Assembly: GCF_000003195.3 (NCBI RefSeq)
Contig: NC_012871.2
Span: 21,768,658-21,832,657 of the forward strand
Length of the DNA stretch: 64,000 nt
Reading direction: 5' to 3'
Origin: Sorghum bicolor
Taxonomy: Eukaryota; Streptophyta; Magnoliopsida; Poales; Poaceae
The position numbers and the translations under genes were made by a program. Shown piece by piece: positions 22,361 to 33,394 of the stretch. The notes under the pieces are model-generated. The model saw only the letters and a list, made by a program, of their open reading frames with translations. It was not told the origin of the DNA and ran no database searches. Positions within the stretch are counted from its first letter, which is position 1. Each line of letters begins with the position of its first letter.

Positions 22361-23614
22361 TGTAGGATTATGAGGATGCTACGCTAGCTAGGAAACAAAA
22401 ATTTTGACCTCATAAACAAGGATCAACTGAAAGTTATAGATCATAGGATTACCACTAGACGCGCAGATGCAGCGGAAGCGACTCGGTGTAGTTGTGCGCG
22501 TAATAGCAGTGCCGTGCAGTTGCATGGTCGTCCACCACACCAATCCCTCTCTCGTGGTTCGTCCTTGTGCTCCAGATGCAGCACCTCCGAGGTATCCCAC
22601 ACGTGCGGGGAAGAAGCGTTGCGCCTCCGGACTGCTAGGTCCGCAAGGAGCAAAAGGCGCGAGCGTGGGTGAGCGGCGGCGGCTGCCATATGGCGTGGGA
22701 TTGACCCTGGCCGCGCCCCCTCCCTCTCTTATATAGGCGTCCTCCATTTAGCCCCGAGTCGGGGGCCCAATTAGAAACCCTAAGCCTTGTCTAATTCCGG
22801 TCCAACCCAAATTAGGTTTCCAACCCCTTAAGCGTGTGACCCTATGGGTTCACGTGCATATAGACATGAGCCGAGTACTCCTACTCGCCCAATAGTTGAC
22901 AACGGCCTCTAGCAAGGCGTGACAACTCCTCTACGTACACAAAGGTCATATAAGACGAACCACTACATACATATACATGTTATTCTCTTGCCACACGATA
23001 TTTGGTCCAACTCGTGGGTTAACACTTAACCCAAGCATGGCCATGCATTTGTTGATCCAATCACTTGAGTGATCCAGTGATATCTCTCTCACATAGAGAG
23101 GAGCAAGTTCCATCTTGATCATCTATGTCTCACAACATGTTCCCCGACAAACCCGAAGACTACCTTTATAACTACCCTGTAACGGAGTAGCGTTTAATAG
23201 TCTCTAAGTAGGTCATTTCACATCTTGAGAACATACGACAATCTCAGGTCTAAGGACATAACGTACATGATGTATAAAGAGATTATAAGAACATCTCATG
23301 TTGGGTCAGTCTGGCCCCATGTCATACATGTGCCCACTTTATTAGTTTGACATCTCTATGTCTATGACTTATGAAACAAAGTCATCCACTAATACATGTG
23401 CTAATCTAATGTTCATGTGTATCCTCACACAAACTCTGATCAGGGATAACTTTAGAATAACCATACAAGTAAAAGAGTTTCACAAACAATTCACATAATT
23501 ATTAATCAATACAAGTTTGTCTATAATGGATATTCACTGAACTCATAATATATGTCATGGATACAATCGAAATATCATCATCTCTATGATTACCTCTAGG
23601 GCATATTCCCAACA
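22361..23614 (-). repeat. 5' LTR of Copia-A
   Basis: 1254 bp, TGTTGGGAATATGCCC…ATCCTACA on the minus strand, followed by TSD ATGAG at 23615-23619. Same length as the reconstructed 3' LTR. ORFs around 22388-22747 on both strands lie inside the LTR and are not supported as genes. Confidence 0.94.
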
Positions 23615-23619
23615 ATGAG

Positions 23620-24047
23620 AGGGCACACCCTAGGTTCTACACTATTGTGTAGGAGGACATGTATATGGCTTATGTCAATAGTGAGGCACACATCAGAGAG
23701 CAGCGAGTTGTGGATCTTGAGTATTTGGCTAACACTGTTGGATAGGACATCAGGCTGTTCTTAACCTATCTTCCAGGTCTCGTTGGTCTGCTAGTACTAC
23801 CAAGCACATATGTGGAGGATTGGGTCTATGAGTTCTATGCTACAATATGGATAGCCCCAGATCATAGCTACATACAATATGCTCTGGCAGGGACTGATTA
23901 TAGGGTCATAGCTCAGCAAGATAGAGAGACACTGGGACTTACAGAGTTAGAGACGAGGATCCATTAGCTTTGCTATTTAGGGATTGAGCCTCTGTTGGCA
24001 AATCTTAGCAGCATCGCTAGAATAGTGATGTCACCAGAGATGCCAGG
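23620..24047 (+). pseudogene. SIRE-like extra (env-like) ORF, part 3 of 3
   Basis: Continues RAHPRFYTIV from 11521 and reads on as EDMYMAYVNSEAHIREQRVV, then LTYLPGLVGLLVLPSTYVED, WVYEFYATIWIA and RETLGLTELETRIH. Stops occur at three places (after FYTIV, after LANTVG, after ETRIH). The FYA…D and YAL…G words are common in proteins encoded downstream of pol in grass Maximus-like Copia elements, from memory. Element V interrupts it at about 24048; the right-hand remainder is outside the window or lost. Confidence 0.55.
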
Positions 24048-25665
24048 TGTGTGGTAATTCTAGACTAGTGGATAATTCTGCAAGCGCATAGAATGTACTA
24101 ATGTAGCACTTCACCTGGGAGTATTCCAAGGTATCATAATTTATATTTCCCAAGGGAAAGCAAGCTAGGATGTGAAATAAGAGAGAGGAGATATCCTCAT
24201 CTTTAATATGGCCTAGGACCAACTAGTGGACTATGGGGTAAACGATAGATAGAATAAATGATAATCAAAGTAAAGCTTAAATCCTAATCTAAGGTAACTA
24301 GTAGTGATACCTATGTGGGAGGATAACGAGTGAGTATATGACTCCTATGATGCTAACTTAACTCTGGTGGACTCGATCCTAATAGATAGATTAGATAGAT
24401 AAACTGACCCTTACTACTTGTGTGAGGGGAGGAAACAAAAGAGAAGGAGACAGAACCCCTGCTCAAGCGAGACCAATCTTATGTACGCCCTGCACTTAGA
24501 AACTTGCCTCGACGTGGTGGGAATCCTAATGCCGAGCTCGAACGGTCACTTCAAGCTAGTGCGCCCATAGACCTTCCGTAAACACTAGTGGCTACCAACG
24601 ATAAGACTAAGTATGAACACCACCATCACACTTACTCTTACAACTCTCACTAACGATCAAATTAGCTCAAGCTCCTAGATTAACTTAGGACGCTGATCTA
24701 CACATAAGGAGTGGTTCCAGGGACCAATCCACTATAACAACTATGCTACTAAGACTTAGCACACTACAAGACTATAAAGAGACTTGCACAAAGTAGTACT
24801 AAAAGTAATACTAAGCAAAGTAAAGAAAGACTAATATATTAAAGTAAAGTACTAAAGGAAAGATACAAGAACAATACCAGACTCTCGAGAAGGTGACTCC
24901 GGAGACCCCGAGCTTGCTCGACTCAACTCTAACTCCCACTACTAGACTAACAACTACTTGATCTCTCAAGCTTATGAGTATGAAGATGCAAGAAGAGATG
25001 ATTTACAAGTGAGGATCCAACAGCTATTTATAGAGAGAGGTGGAGTAGGGGCTACTCTAGCGTCACATCAGTGATCCGCGTGATGTTGCTTGATAGCCCT
25101 TGGATGCAATCGACCTTGGAACCGCCTCATATCCAATGGCTAGCATTATTTTAGCATGTGTGAAATGTGGGGAAGTCAGTGGGAGCAAACCGACCTCGGC
25201 TGGCCACCAGGGGGGATCGACCGATCCCCCTATGACAGGTGGGGCCAGCCTAGGTCAGTTAGCTGGTGTCCCCACTTGTCATAGAGTCTGGTTCTCCATC
25301 TTATTGTACTTTGTCATGCCGGTTCTTCTAACATGTGGACCCATGAATCCGTGTGCTCTTGATTTCAGCCATTGAGAGAAAGCACACTGTAACCCGAAGG
25401 CTAAGATTTGCTTCTAGGAGGTTGCCTTGGATCATGCCTACGTGGCACCTTGAGGAGGTGGCACAGGGGGATCGGCCGATCCCCCATGTGGGCCCATCTT
25501 AGTTGCTTTTTGTGCCATTTCATGCTACCTACAAATCACAAGCTAAAAGTACAAGTGGAACTAGTTATTGATAAAATGTGTTCATTGATGTTTAATCTTC
25601 CTTGAAACTGAGGCCTGTTGACGGTGTTTTGGATGTGCATTTTTATGCTATAATTACCATCAACA
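24048..25665 (-). repeat. 3' LTR of element V
   Basis: About 1618 bp, from TGTTGATGG (minus strand, at 25665) to …CACA at 24048. The right edge is fixed by the PPT. Two near-identical 20-bp palindromes lie in its U3. Near the low end, GCAAGCGCATAGAATG and the following 60 bases echo the R-U5 end of the other Athila-like LTRs (cf. 19150). No second LTR is in the window to confirm the length. Confidence 0.78.
25211..25485 (-). promoter_or_regulatory. Two 20-bp palindromes in the V LTR
   Basis: GGGGGATCGACCGATCCCCC (25211-25230) and the perfect palindrome GGGGGATCGGCCGATCCCCC (25466-25485), 255 bp apart. Degenerate copies recur upstream of this element's ORF1 (60887-61493). Confidence 0.75.
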
Positions 25666-25680
25666 AGATCCCCCAAGCTT
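25666..25680 (-). other. PPT of element V
   Basis: Minus strand AAGCTTGGGGGATCT directly before TGTTGATGG; same core as the PPTs of I, II and III. Confidence 0.82.
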
Positions 25681-27410
25681 AACCTTTGCTTGTCTCAAGT
25701 AAATAATTCGGACTTGGCCTTGGTGGATCAGGTAAAGTTACTATGCTAATATTTCAAGAGTACCAGGTGCACAACAAAGTTCTTCTCCTTGAAAAATTTA
25801 GCTAAGTAAAACTCACCCATATTACCCTAGTACTCTATGGGGCTTATGGCATTTTCCTTTGTCTTGAGTGGTTGAAGAATAGAATAGTTAGACCAGAGCA
25901 CTATTTTTCTTGATCTTTAGCAAGTTTCATACTAGAGGTTTTGTGAAGTTTTCAAAAGAATTCTAAAGTGTTCCTCAAATGGTTCTCTCAAGTCACTCCA
26001 TGGTGTATGATTCCTCACCAAGGCATATAATAAGTTGCCTTTAAAGTTTCATCAGGCTTATCTAGAGCTTAAGGTATGGATGAAAGAGAGGGCATACTTA
26101 CTTTGCATATGTTGCACAGTCAAAACTTAGATCCCTGTAGAGAAGTGTCATACTCCAAGATCAAGATGTGCAAGTGTAAGGAATGGAGTGGATGGTGGAT
26201 AGGTTGCTCCTCTAATTGACGACTTCTCTTTTTCTACTGAGGCAAGGCTAGAGTCTAATTAGTTCCTTTCTTTCCCCTCTCTTTTTTTGAGAGAGAGGGT
26301 ATCTCTGATATCTTGAAAGGAACTAATACTTATTCATGCTAGCCTTTAACTATGCCTCATATACCAAGTGCTAATCTTAGAGAGAATGAAATGTTTGACT
26401 TTTAAAGCATGGAGCAACCCATATGGTGGAGATGGTATGAATGCACACTTCCAAAGTAGAAGTTGCAGAGGGATATGTATGAATGGAGTTGTGTACTCCT
26501 AGAGTGGAAGCAACATGGTGGTGCGGTGTATGGGTAAATGCGTACTTCTAAGATGGAGGTAGCAATGAGTTTGTGGCTGGTTGATTCTTGATCTTAGGAG
26601 CATGATAAATCTCTAAACAAAGGTCACAAGCCTTAACCACACTCAACACAAAGCAAATAGCATATGTAGAAGGTTTGCAACATTGTAAAGTATATTTGGC
26701 TATGGTAGAAATTTTATAGCCAATGAGGAACAAATTAGTTTTTGGTCATTTTTAGAAAATAAATCTCCGGTACTCAACAAGCTTATAACAATATTATAGC
26801 AGCTCCTATCATACTATCTCGTATCCCTCAAGGACTTAGAAGCAGTTATTAGCACTCGCAACCCACAAAGTTTCAGGTTCATGATGGTCTAGTGAAGCTA
26901 AGTAATTCATACTTGGAGAAGCACTAAGTTGTAAACTAGGCACTAGAGAAACATTAACAAAGCAACTACTCATCATTTCTAGAAGAAAGATAACCATTCA
27001 CGAACATGAACTAAGGGAAATAAGCAAGCTAAATATTTTTGGTCTTTTTAAATTTTAGATGCAGAAAATAAAAGAGTGGATAGCAAGATACTCATCTGAG
27101 TTGGAGAGAGGATCTCCCCCAAGCTGGCTCTTGGCTCACTATGGTGGATAGAAGTGGTGGAACCAATCAGCTTGGCGTCGAAGTTCTTCTTCACGGAACG
27201 CTTGCGCCATCTATGCATTATGTTGGGCGATCTGCAGAGTCACCTGCTGCTCCACGTGCATAGTGCCCATGTCGTTGATGAGGTCGTCGATGTCTGTCCT
27301 TGGAGGACATCGCCCTCGAGGCTGAGAGGTGTGCTGATGGGGTGACGGTATGCCCATGGACTCTGATCTGTCCATAGAGCTTACCTCCTCACCCCTCTCA
27401 ACATCGTCTC
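25681..27410 (-). other. 3' untranslated region of element V
   Basis: AT-rich, about 1.7 kb between the ORF1 remnant and the PPT. Near its inner end (minus strand) CTTGTCTCAAG-like and other words seen in I-III 3' regions recur in altered form. I see no gene, tandem repeat or further insertion. Confidence 0.6.
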
Positions 27411-27945
27411 CTACTGGACGTGAGGGCCTGCTTCGTCCATCCGGGCAGCTCGTGACATACCTCTTGTCACCCTGCGTGTACCAGCAAAATCTGGCTCTAC
27501 CTGAGGGTCTAGCTTGATGGTTAGTGTGCGGAGTCTATACAACTGACGTTGCTCACAAGGGAGCAAGATATTTGCTGCATGGCCCGGGTAAACCATGATA
27601 AACTCACCATCAGGACCCTTCTTAAGAACACCCATTCAAATGAAAAACTCTTCCCCCAAAATGTCTCTTAGATGAGAGATGCAAGCGTACTCTTGGGAAT
27701 CGAGCAAACCAAAAGATTCAGCCAAACAGGTGATAAAGGAAGTGAAATAGATTGGCCTATCAAGTGTGGCATAACCACGCTAATATCTAACTAGCACTCT
27801 TGCAGGTGAAACTTTCCTCTTCTTAACCATGGCAAAAGTAGTTTAAGCTCAACATCTTACAAATGAAAGCCATTGGTTCCAGGAAAAAGAGTGACAAACA
27901 TCCAATAATGGATAAAGCGCAAAGCTGGGTTATGAATTTTGGGGG
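27411..27945 (-). pseudogene. ATHILA ORF1-family protein of element V, C-terminal half
   Basis: Continues the ORF1 of 60079-60639 after removal of element III. Matching pieces in shifting frames are LCALRFIHYW, VTLFPG, DVELKLLLPW and QSISLPLSPVWLN, and finally the frame GVLKKGPDGEFIMVYPGHAA (to TGA/TAG near 27411). They line up with element I residues around MFHKWLG, DLQLLYATINKV and MLKKEGNIMYM. At least two frameshifts and several stops break it. Confidence 0.65.
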
Positions 27946-28943
27946 TGTTGACGGTCCCTAAGTATCAAATTTAATTATCAAATAAACAAAGAAAAGGATC
28001 CAAATGAAATCAACATCCAGACTTAGGGTTTTATCTGACAGAATTCCACGAGTTTTGGTGTTTGTCTATTTCTGCAGGGGGTTATCAGGAAATACGGAAG
28101 AAAGGCCCACATGTCGGGATTACATAGAGATATTAACGAGCCGCGCAATTATCTTACATCTAGAAAACTCCAGAAGCCACGGGAACAAAGTGGAGGCAGA
28201 ACGGAGCCTGGCCCAGGGCGCCCGCCCTAGGGACCAGGGCGCCCGCCCCCTGTTAGACTCCAATCAGAACTCTCTTTCGGGATTACGCTCCACCGACCTA
28301 AAGGATCAAGGATAACCGTTCAATCAATGTCGGTTTGATCCGACGGCCCATATTCACTTGGAAGGACTATAAAACCAGACCCCCTGGCCCCTAGAGGAGG
28401 AGAGCTCTCAACCCTAATTCATTATTCATTAGGGAGAAGAAGCCTCTGATCAAGCCCTAGAGCCACCACATCAATTAGATCTCTAGTTTAGCATAGCTAC
28501 ATAGGTTTAGAACTAGAAGGAGTCAATCTTCGATTGTTTTACGGATCTGTCAAGAGGATTCTTAGTAATTCTCTATTGTTCTTCAGTTGTTCATCTTTGT
28601 TCTTCAATATTATGCATATGATTTTGTTCTACTTCAATATATTGCTTATGACTTTGCTCTACTTGTTTATATCTGCAATTATATTGTTCCTAGTTTATCA
28701 TAGTTATATACTTGGCTTAGTTAGATTGGAATTATATTCATGTTTAGGATCGTATAGCGTTTATCCATCAGATCCATGGGTAAATGATAGATATTGTGTA
28801 GGCGTGGTGCTTATACCGTATTTATCTGCGATTACCCTATATGCCGTACCGCGGGGTAGTTCGTGATAGTGACAGCTTCATTGATTCTTATATAGTCCCC
28901 CTCTCGTGTATAGGGCTGGCAGAGCAACATTATTACAGGGGAG
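27946..28943 (+). repeat. 5' LTR of element III, first part
   Basis: TGTTGACGGTCCC…, colinear with 58422 onward. U3 has GGGCGCCCGCCC twice, 21 bp apart (28216-28227, 28237-28248), and a TATA box TATAAAA at 28368-28374. It ends where element II is inserted (TSD GGGAG at 28939-28943). Confidence 0.93.
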
Positions 28944-30583
28944 TGTTGACGGTCCTTAAGTATCAAATTTAATTATTAAATAAACAAAGAAAAGGATCCA
29001 AATGAAATCAACATCCAGACTTAGGGTTTTATCTGACAGAATTCCACGAGTTTTGGTGTTTGTCTATTTCTGCAGGGGGTTATCAGGAAATACGGAAGAA
29101 GGACCCACACGTCGGGATTACATAGAGATATTAACGTGCCGCGCAATTATCTTATATCTAGAAGACTCCAGAAGCCACAGGAAGAAAGCGAAGGCCGAAC
29201 GGGGCCAGAGGCAGGGCGCCCGCCCTCTGTTGGAGTCCAATCAGGACTCTGTTTCTCGGGAGATCTCCACCGACCTAAAGGATCAAGGATAACCGTTCAA
29301 TCAATGTCGGTTTGATCCAACGGCCCATATTCACTTGAAGGGACTATAAAACCAGACCCCTTGGCCCCTGGAGGAGAGAGCCTCTCAACCCTAATTCATT
29401 ATTCTTCAAGGGAGAAGAAGCCTCTGATCAAGATTAGAGCCACCACATCAATTAGACATCTAGATTAGCATAGCTACATAGGATTAGAACTAGAAGGAGT
29501 CAATCTTCGATTGGTTTCCGGATCTGTCAAGAGGATTCTTGGTAATTCTCTAATTGTGCTTCTAATTATTCTTCTAATTATCTTTGTTCTTCAATATTAT
29601 GAATATGACTTTGTTCTACTTCAATATATTGCTTATGACTTTGCTCTACTTGTTTATATTCAAGATTATATTGTTCTTAGTTTATCATAGTTATGTACTT
29701 GGCTTAGTTAGATTGGATCTATATACATGCTTTGGATCGTATAGCGTTTATCCATTGGATCCATGGGTAAATGATAGATATTGTGTAGGCGTGGTGCTTA
29801 TACCGTATTTATCTGCGATTGTACCCAATATGCCAGATCGTGGGGTAGTTCGTGATAGTGACAGCTTCATTGATTCTTATATAGTTCCCCTCTCATGTAT
29901 TGGGCTGGCAGAGCAATATTATTACAGTGGAGTGATTGCTATGTTTCTCATTTACCTTGCTAATATCACTATACATGGGTGTAATCTTGTCTCGCAATGA
30001 TTGCTAAGTATGCTTGCACTAACTATGATAATGCTAGACTATATAGTTGAGAATAACTTAGGAAATATTCTTGTAGTTCGTTCTAATTCCATGCTAATGA
30101 CTTTCTAGAGTATCTAATTGAGGTGCTTATCATATTTATTATGTGGCTAGTTATGATCAGATTAATTATCTTTGTCACTATTCATTACTTCATATATCTT
30201 TTATGTGACACTTATCCCTGTATGAAAGAGTTAGATAAATGTTCTCAATTATACATGCAATGATAGATACTCAATCTCATATTCTATTCTGTAATCAATA
30301 TTGATGATTGTTAATCCCTTCCCAGTGGTAAAAATATAAATAACGATACCTGGAATACTTCCCGGTTAAAATGCTGCATCGGTATTAACCTGTGCGCTTG
30401 CAGATCCCATTCATTATTTATTTAGAAGAGCAATTGCATATTTCAATACCGCGTCTCTCATGTCATGCTGGGGATGACAACTTGGCTTAAGTGGTGTGAG
30501 GGATAGGTTTGGCATTTTTGGCACCGTTACTAGATTTAGAAAACTAAGTCTACTTTTGGTAATGATGTTAAGAATACCCAATA
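28944..30583 (+). repeat. 5' LTR of element II
   Basis: TGTTGACGGTCC…ATACCCAATA. The terminal CA has become TA compared with …CCCAACA in the 3' copy. One GGGCGCCCGCCC (29214-29225) and TATAAAA at 29345-29351. Confidence 0.94.
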
Positions 30584-30591
30584 AGCATTTT

Positions 30592-30608
30592 TGGCGCCGT
30601 TGACGGGG
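30592..30608 (+). other. PBS of element II (tRNA-Asp)
   Basis: TGGCGCCGTTGACGGGG, 16 of 17 positions complementary to the tRNA-Asp 3' end. Confidence 0.88.
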
Positions 30609-30743
30609 AAGGTTGATTATTAATCAAGAATGGAATAAAAGATTATGAGTTATCATTCGCATCACTAATATGATTGAGCTTATCTATTCTCTCATACAGT
30701 TTTACCCCGATATTTTTCTATTTTATCTTATGCAGGGGAATGT

Positions 30744-32097
30744 ATGAATAGAAGACATCTTCCAGGAAATTTTGTTGACAATCCCGAAGCTTTATTCAAG
30801 AAGAACTAGAGCCAAGCTCAAGAAGAGATCATCAACACTTCAGCGAGAAGCTTCATCCAATCAAGCAGATCACCGGAACTTGTCTTCAGAGTTCGAAGCC
30901 ATGGCGAACAAATCAATCCGCGAGTTCTCAGCTCCCACTACGGACAACATCCGCACTGGACCTGCTGCAGAGATCGATGGCAACTTTGAGCTCAAGCCTG
31001 GACTTATCAACATGGTGCAATCCAACCAGTTCTGTGGGAAGGCACATGAAGATGCTAGTGCTCATCTCCAACACTTCCTGGAGACTTGCAACACATTCAC
31101 CATATCAGGAGTCCCCAGAGATGCTATACTACTTCGCCTCTTCCCATTCTCACTGTTAGGGAGAGCGAAGCAGTGGTTCTATGCTACAAAGGAGAAGAAT
31201 ACTACGTGGGCACTCTGCTCAACAAACTTCCTGGCCAAGTTCTTTCCCATGGGCAAGACCAATGCTCTCCGTGGGAAGATTACAAGTTTTCAGCAACAAA
31301 ATGATGAATCTGTTCCAGAAGCATGGGAGCGCTTCCAAGACTACATCCTAGAATGTCCCCATCATGGAATGGAGAGTTGGGTACTGATGTAGACATTTTA
31401 TCATGGGCTCGGCAACAGTGCCCGAGAGACCATGGATGCTGCAGCTGGAGGAGCATTCCTATCACTTACCATATCACAAGCCACAACTCTTGTGGAGAAG
31501 ATGGCGTCCAATCAAGGCTGGAATGAAGAAAGGACCCAGACATGCAAGAAAGGTGGAGGTATGCATCAGCTCAAGGAGGTAGACATGTTGTCTGCAAAGC
31601 TAGACCTACTCATGAAGAAGCTCGATGATAGAGCTGGAGATAAGAAAGAAGTTATGCACATCTACGACTCTCACATGACTTGTGAGGAGTGTGGAGATAC
31701 TGGACACTCAGGCAATCACTGCCCTGAGATGCTTGAGGATGTGAACTACATCAACAACAACAACAACTACTACTATAACCGTCCTCAACAAAATCAAGGT
31801 TGGAATCAACAGAGGCCTACCTATTCAGGTAATTATCAAGGTAACAATTCTTATAACAATAATAATAATTTTCCACCTCTGAGAGAGTTAGTGTCTAATC
31901 AAGGAAAGCTAATGGATAATCTATCTAGGAAATTGGCATCTAATGATAAAATGCTAGAAAATATAAATAATAGAATGGATAATTTCTCTACTGCCATCAA
32001 GAATCAAATTAGCTTTAATAAAAAGATTGAATCTCAGTTAAATCAAATAGCTGCTGCTGTTCCTACTACTAACCCCGGTATACCATCACAACCGTAA
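30744..32097 (+). pseudogene. gag: Athila-type gag with zinc knuckle (element II)
   Basis: ATG 30744 (MNRRHLPGNFVDNPEAL, the same start as in III). An indel near 30796-30804 shifts frame; the open frame then runs MANKSIREFSAP, FELKPGLINMVQSNQFCG, LLRLFPFSLLGRAKQWF and AWERFQDYILECPHHGM. A TAG at about 31390 follows SWVLM, then the frame continues with ATTLVEKMASNQGWNEE. The CCHC knuckle is CEECGDTGHSGNHCPE (about 31681-31730), followed by an Asn/Tyr/Gln-rich stretch encoded partly by CAA/AAC repeats. It closes at TAA 32095-32097, which lies inside the possible intron described separately. The product is the capsid/nucleocapsid protein. Confidence 0.88.
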
Positions 32098-32122
32098 GGA
32101 TTAGAATCTGCAAATCTTGTAG
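31829..32122 (+). other. 294-bp GT…AG segment absent from element III
   Basis: In II the sequence is TTCAG, then GTAATTATC…AATCTTGTAG, then ACATGTTTGATG. In III (39086-39100) it is CTCAG joined directly to ACATGTTTGATG. The missing piece is 294 bp (98 codons), starts GT and ends AG, and contains the TAA that ends gag in II. It could be a facultative intron lost through an RNA intermediate, or a deletion using the 2-bp repeat AG. Confidence 0.6.
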
Positions 32123-33394
32123 ACATGTTTGATGTAGGTAATTGGAGTAACCTCGTCACTGAATTCACTACTGACCTTGTGCCGGTCAAGAGAGGCGATC
32201 CAGGACGCCCCGTCATCCCGATCTCCATCAGCATGGTGGACGTCCCAGAAGCACTCTGCGACTTCGGCTCTAGCGTCAACATTATACCCATGGTACTCTA
32301 TGAAAAAATTCTTTACATATCCTTTATTAGAAACAACCATGTGTTTGCAGTTTGCAGATCAGACGATAAGTTTTCCAAAAGGAATATTGAAGAACCTTTG
32401 TGTCTGAGTTGGTACCTTGTACGCCCCAGCAGACTTCGTAGTGGTAGAGACTGGTAATGATGAGAGAGCACCCATCATCTTAGGGAGGCCATTCTTGAAC
32501 ACCTCAGGAGCTATCATCTACGCCAGTGCTGCCAAGATCAGTTTCTACATCAAAGGGAGGAAGGAGACGTTTTTCTTCAAGAACAAGACTACACAAATCC
32601 CAGATCAATCCAGACGTGAATCAAGGAAGAGGACCAACAGGAGGAACAGGAACAAGCAAGTGTGGACCGAGTCAGCTAAGATGGTCACTGTAGTTCATGG
32701 AGGTCAAGATCATCAACTTAAGTCACCATTTTTGACCAAGAAGGATGACCCAGGAATGCCAAGCATCTATTGCTCCATAAATGGATATAACTTCTACAAG
32801 ATGACTTGCGACACCGGATCGGGCGTCAACATAATGGCCGCAGTCACCTATCGGCTCTTGTTCGGAACCATGCCCTTAAAACCAACATACATTCAGCTCC
32901 AGATGGCAGATCAGACATTTCGAGAAGTCAAAGAAATAGTAACTAATGTCCCTGTCAAAATAGACGATCATTTTGTCTACGCAGACTTTCAGGTTATTGA
33001 CATGGGAGAAGACGAATACGATCCACCTATCATCCTTGGAAGACCGTTCCTCAGCACCGTTAAAGCAATCATCTACATTGGAACTGGAGAAGTCCACATG
33101 CACTTCCCCTCAGAGAAGGTACGCCGTTATTTTACTGACCCTAACTACATCTTTGAAGAATCTAAGCAGGTCAGAAAGAGACGCAACCGCAACCAGAGGA
33201 GGCAGATCATCAAGGACGGATGGGCAGACTACGAAGGAGAAGTGATAAGGTCAGAAGACGTAGAGTTTAAACAGAATTATCCAGAGGAGACCGAAGCACC
33301 GAGTCAGGTATGGAAAGAGAAGATAACTATACATGAAGAAGAGGCGCCGCCGGAAGTACCGACTCCGCCACCCAACGAATCCCAGGACAATTGA
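32123..33394 (+). pseudogene. pro: Tandem retropepsin-like proteases (element II)
   Basis: Same frame as gag up to the first domain. Domain 1: KRGDPGRPVIPISI, active-site word ALCDFGSSVNI (GAC at 32260), then after a 1-base A insertion (about 32301-32306) FADQTISFPKGIL, a TGA (near 32404), and PIILGRPFLNT. A basic linker (RKRTNRRNRNKQ) follows. Domain 2: KKDDPGMPSIYCSI, active-site word MTCDTGSGVNIM (GAC at 32810), QMADQTF, PPIILGRPFLST, and a basic/acidic tail ending at TGA 33392-33394. Domain 2 is uninterrupted. Both have the full D-x-G and ILGRPFL marks of Athila proteases. Reverse transcriptase, expected next, is absent. Confidence 0.88.

Larger units (their letters stand above)
11527..23614 (-). 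mobile_element. Copia-A: full-length Angela/Tork-type Copia element
   Basis: Minus-strand element with a perfect TSD ATGAG (11522-11526, 23615-23619). The LTRs start TGTTGGGAATATGCCC on the minus strand and are each 1254 bp once the nested solo LTR is removed. A Met-tRNA-type PBS, gag with CCHC knuckle, protease, integrase, reverse transcriptase, RNase H and PPT follow in Copia order. The LTR start resembles that of the BARE-1/Angela group. Two solo LTRs (11738-14631, 19057-20376) are nested inside. The coding part has several stops and frameshifts, so it is no longer autonomous. Confidence 0.93.
24048..27945 (-). mobile_element. Element V: Athila-like, low-coordinate half (3' LTR side)
   Basis: A minus-strand element whose 3' LTR (24048-25665), PPT and 3' region lie here. 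Its ORF1 is cut at 27945 by element III and resumes at 60079. The rest (ORF1 N-terminus, promoter-like block, protease) runs to about 62368, where sequence changes to a Tat-type pol. Its 5' LTR and gag are not in the window. Insertion is into the SIRE-like extra ORF; the left edge could be 24048 or 24050 because of a TGTG repeat. Confidence 0.8.

Noticed and set aside
22388..22747. Opposite-strand ORFs near 22388-22747 and 14627-14812
   Set aside because: Both lie in the Copia-A LTR, are repeated there, and resemble no known protein.
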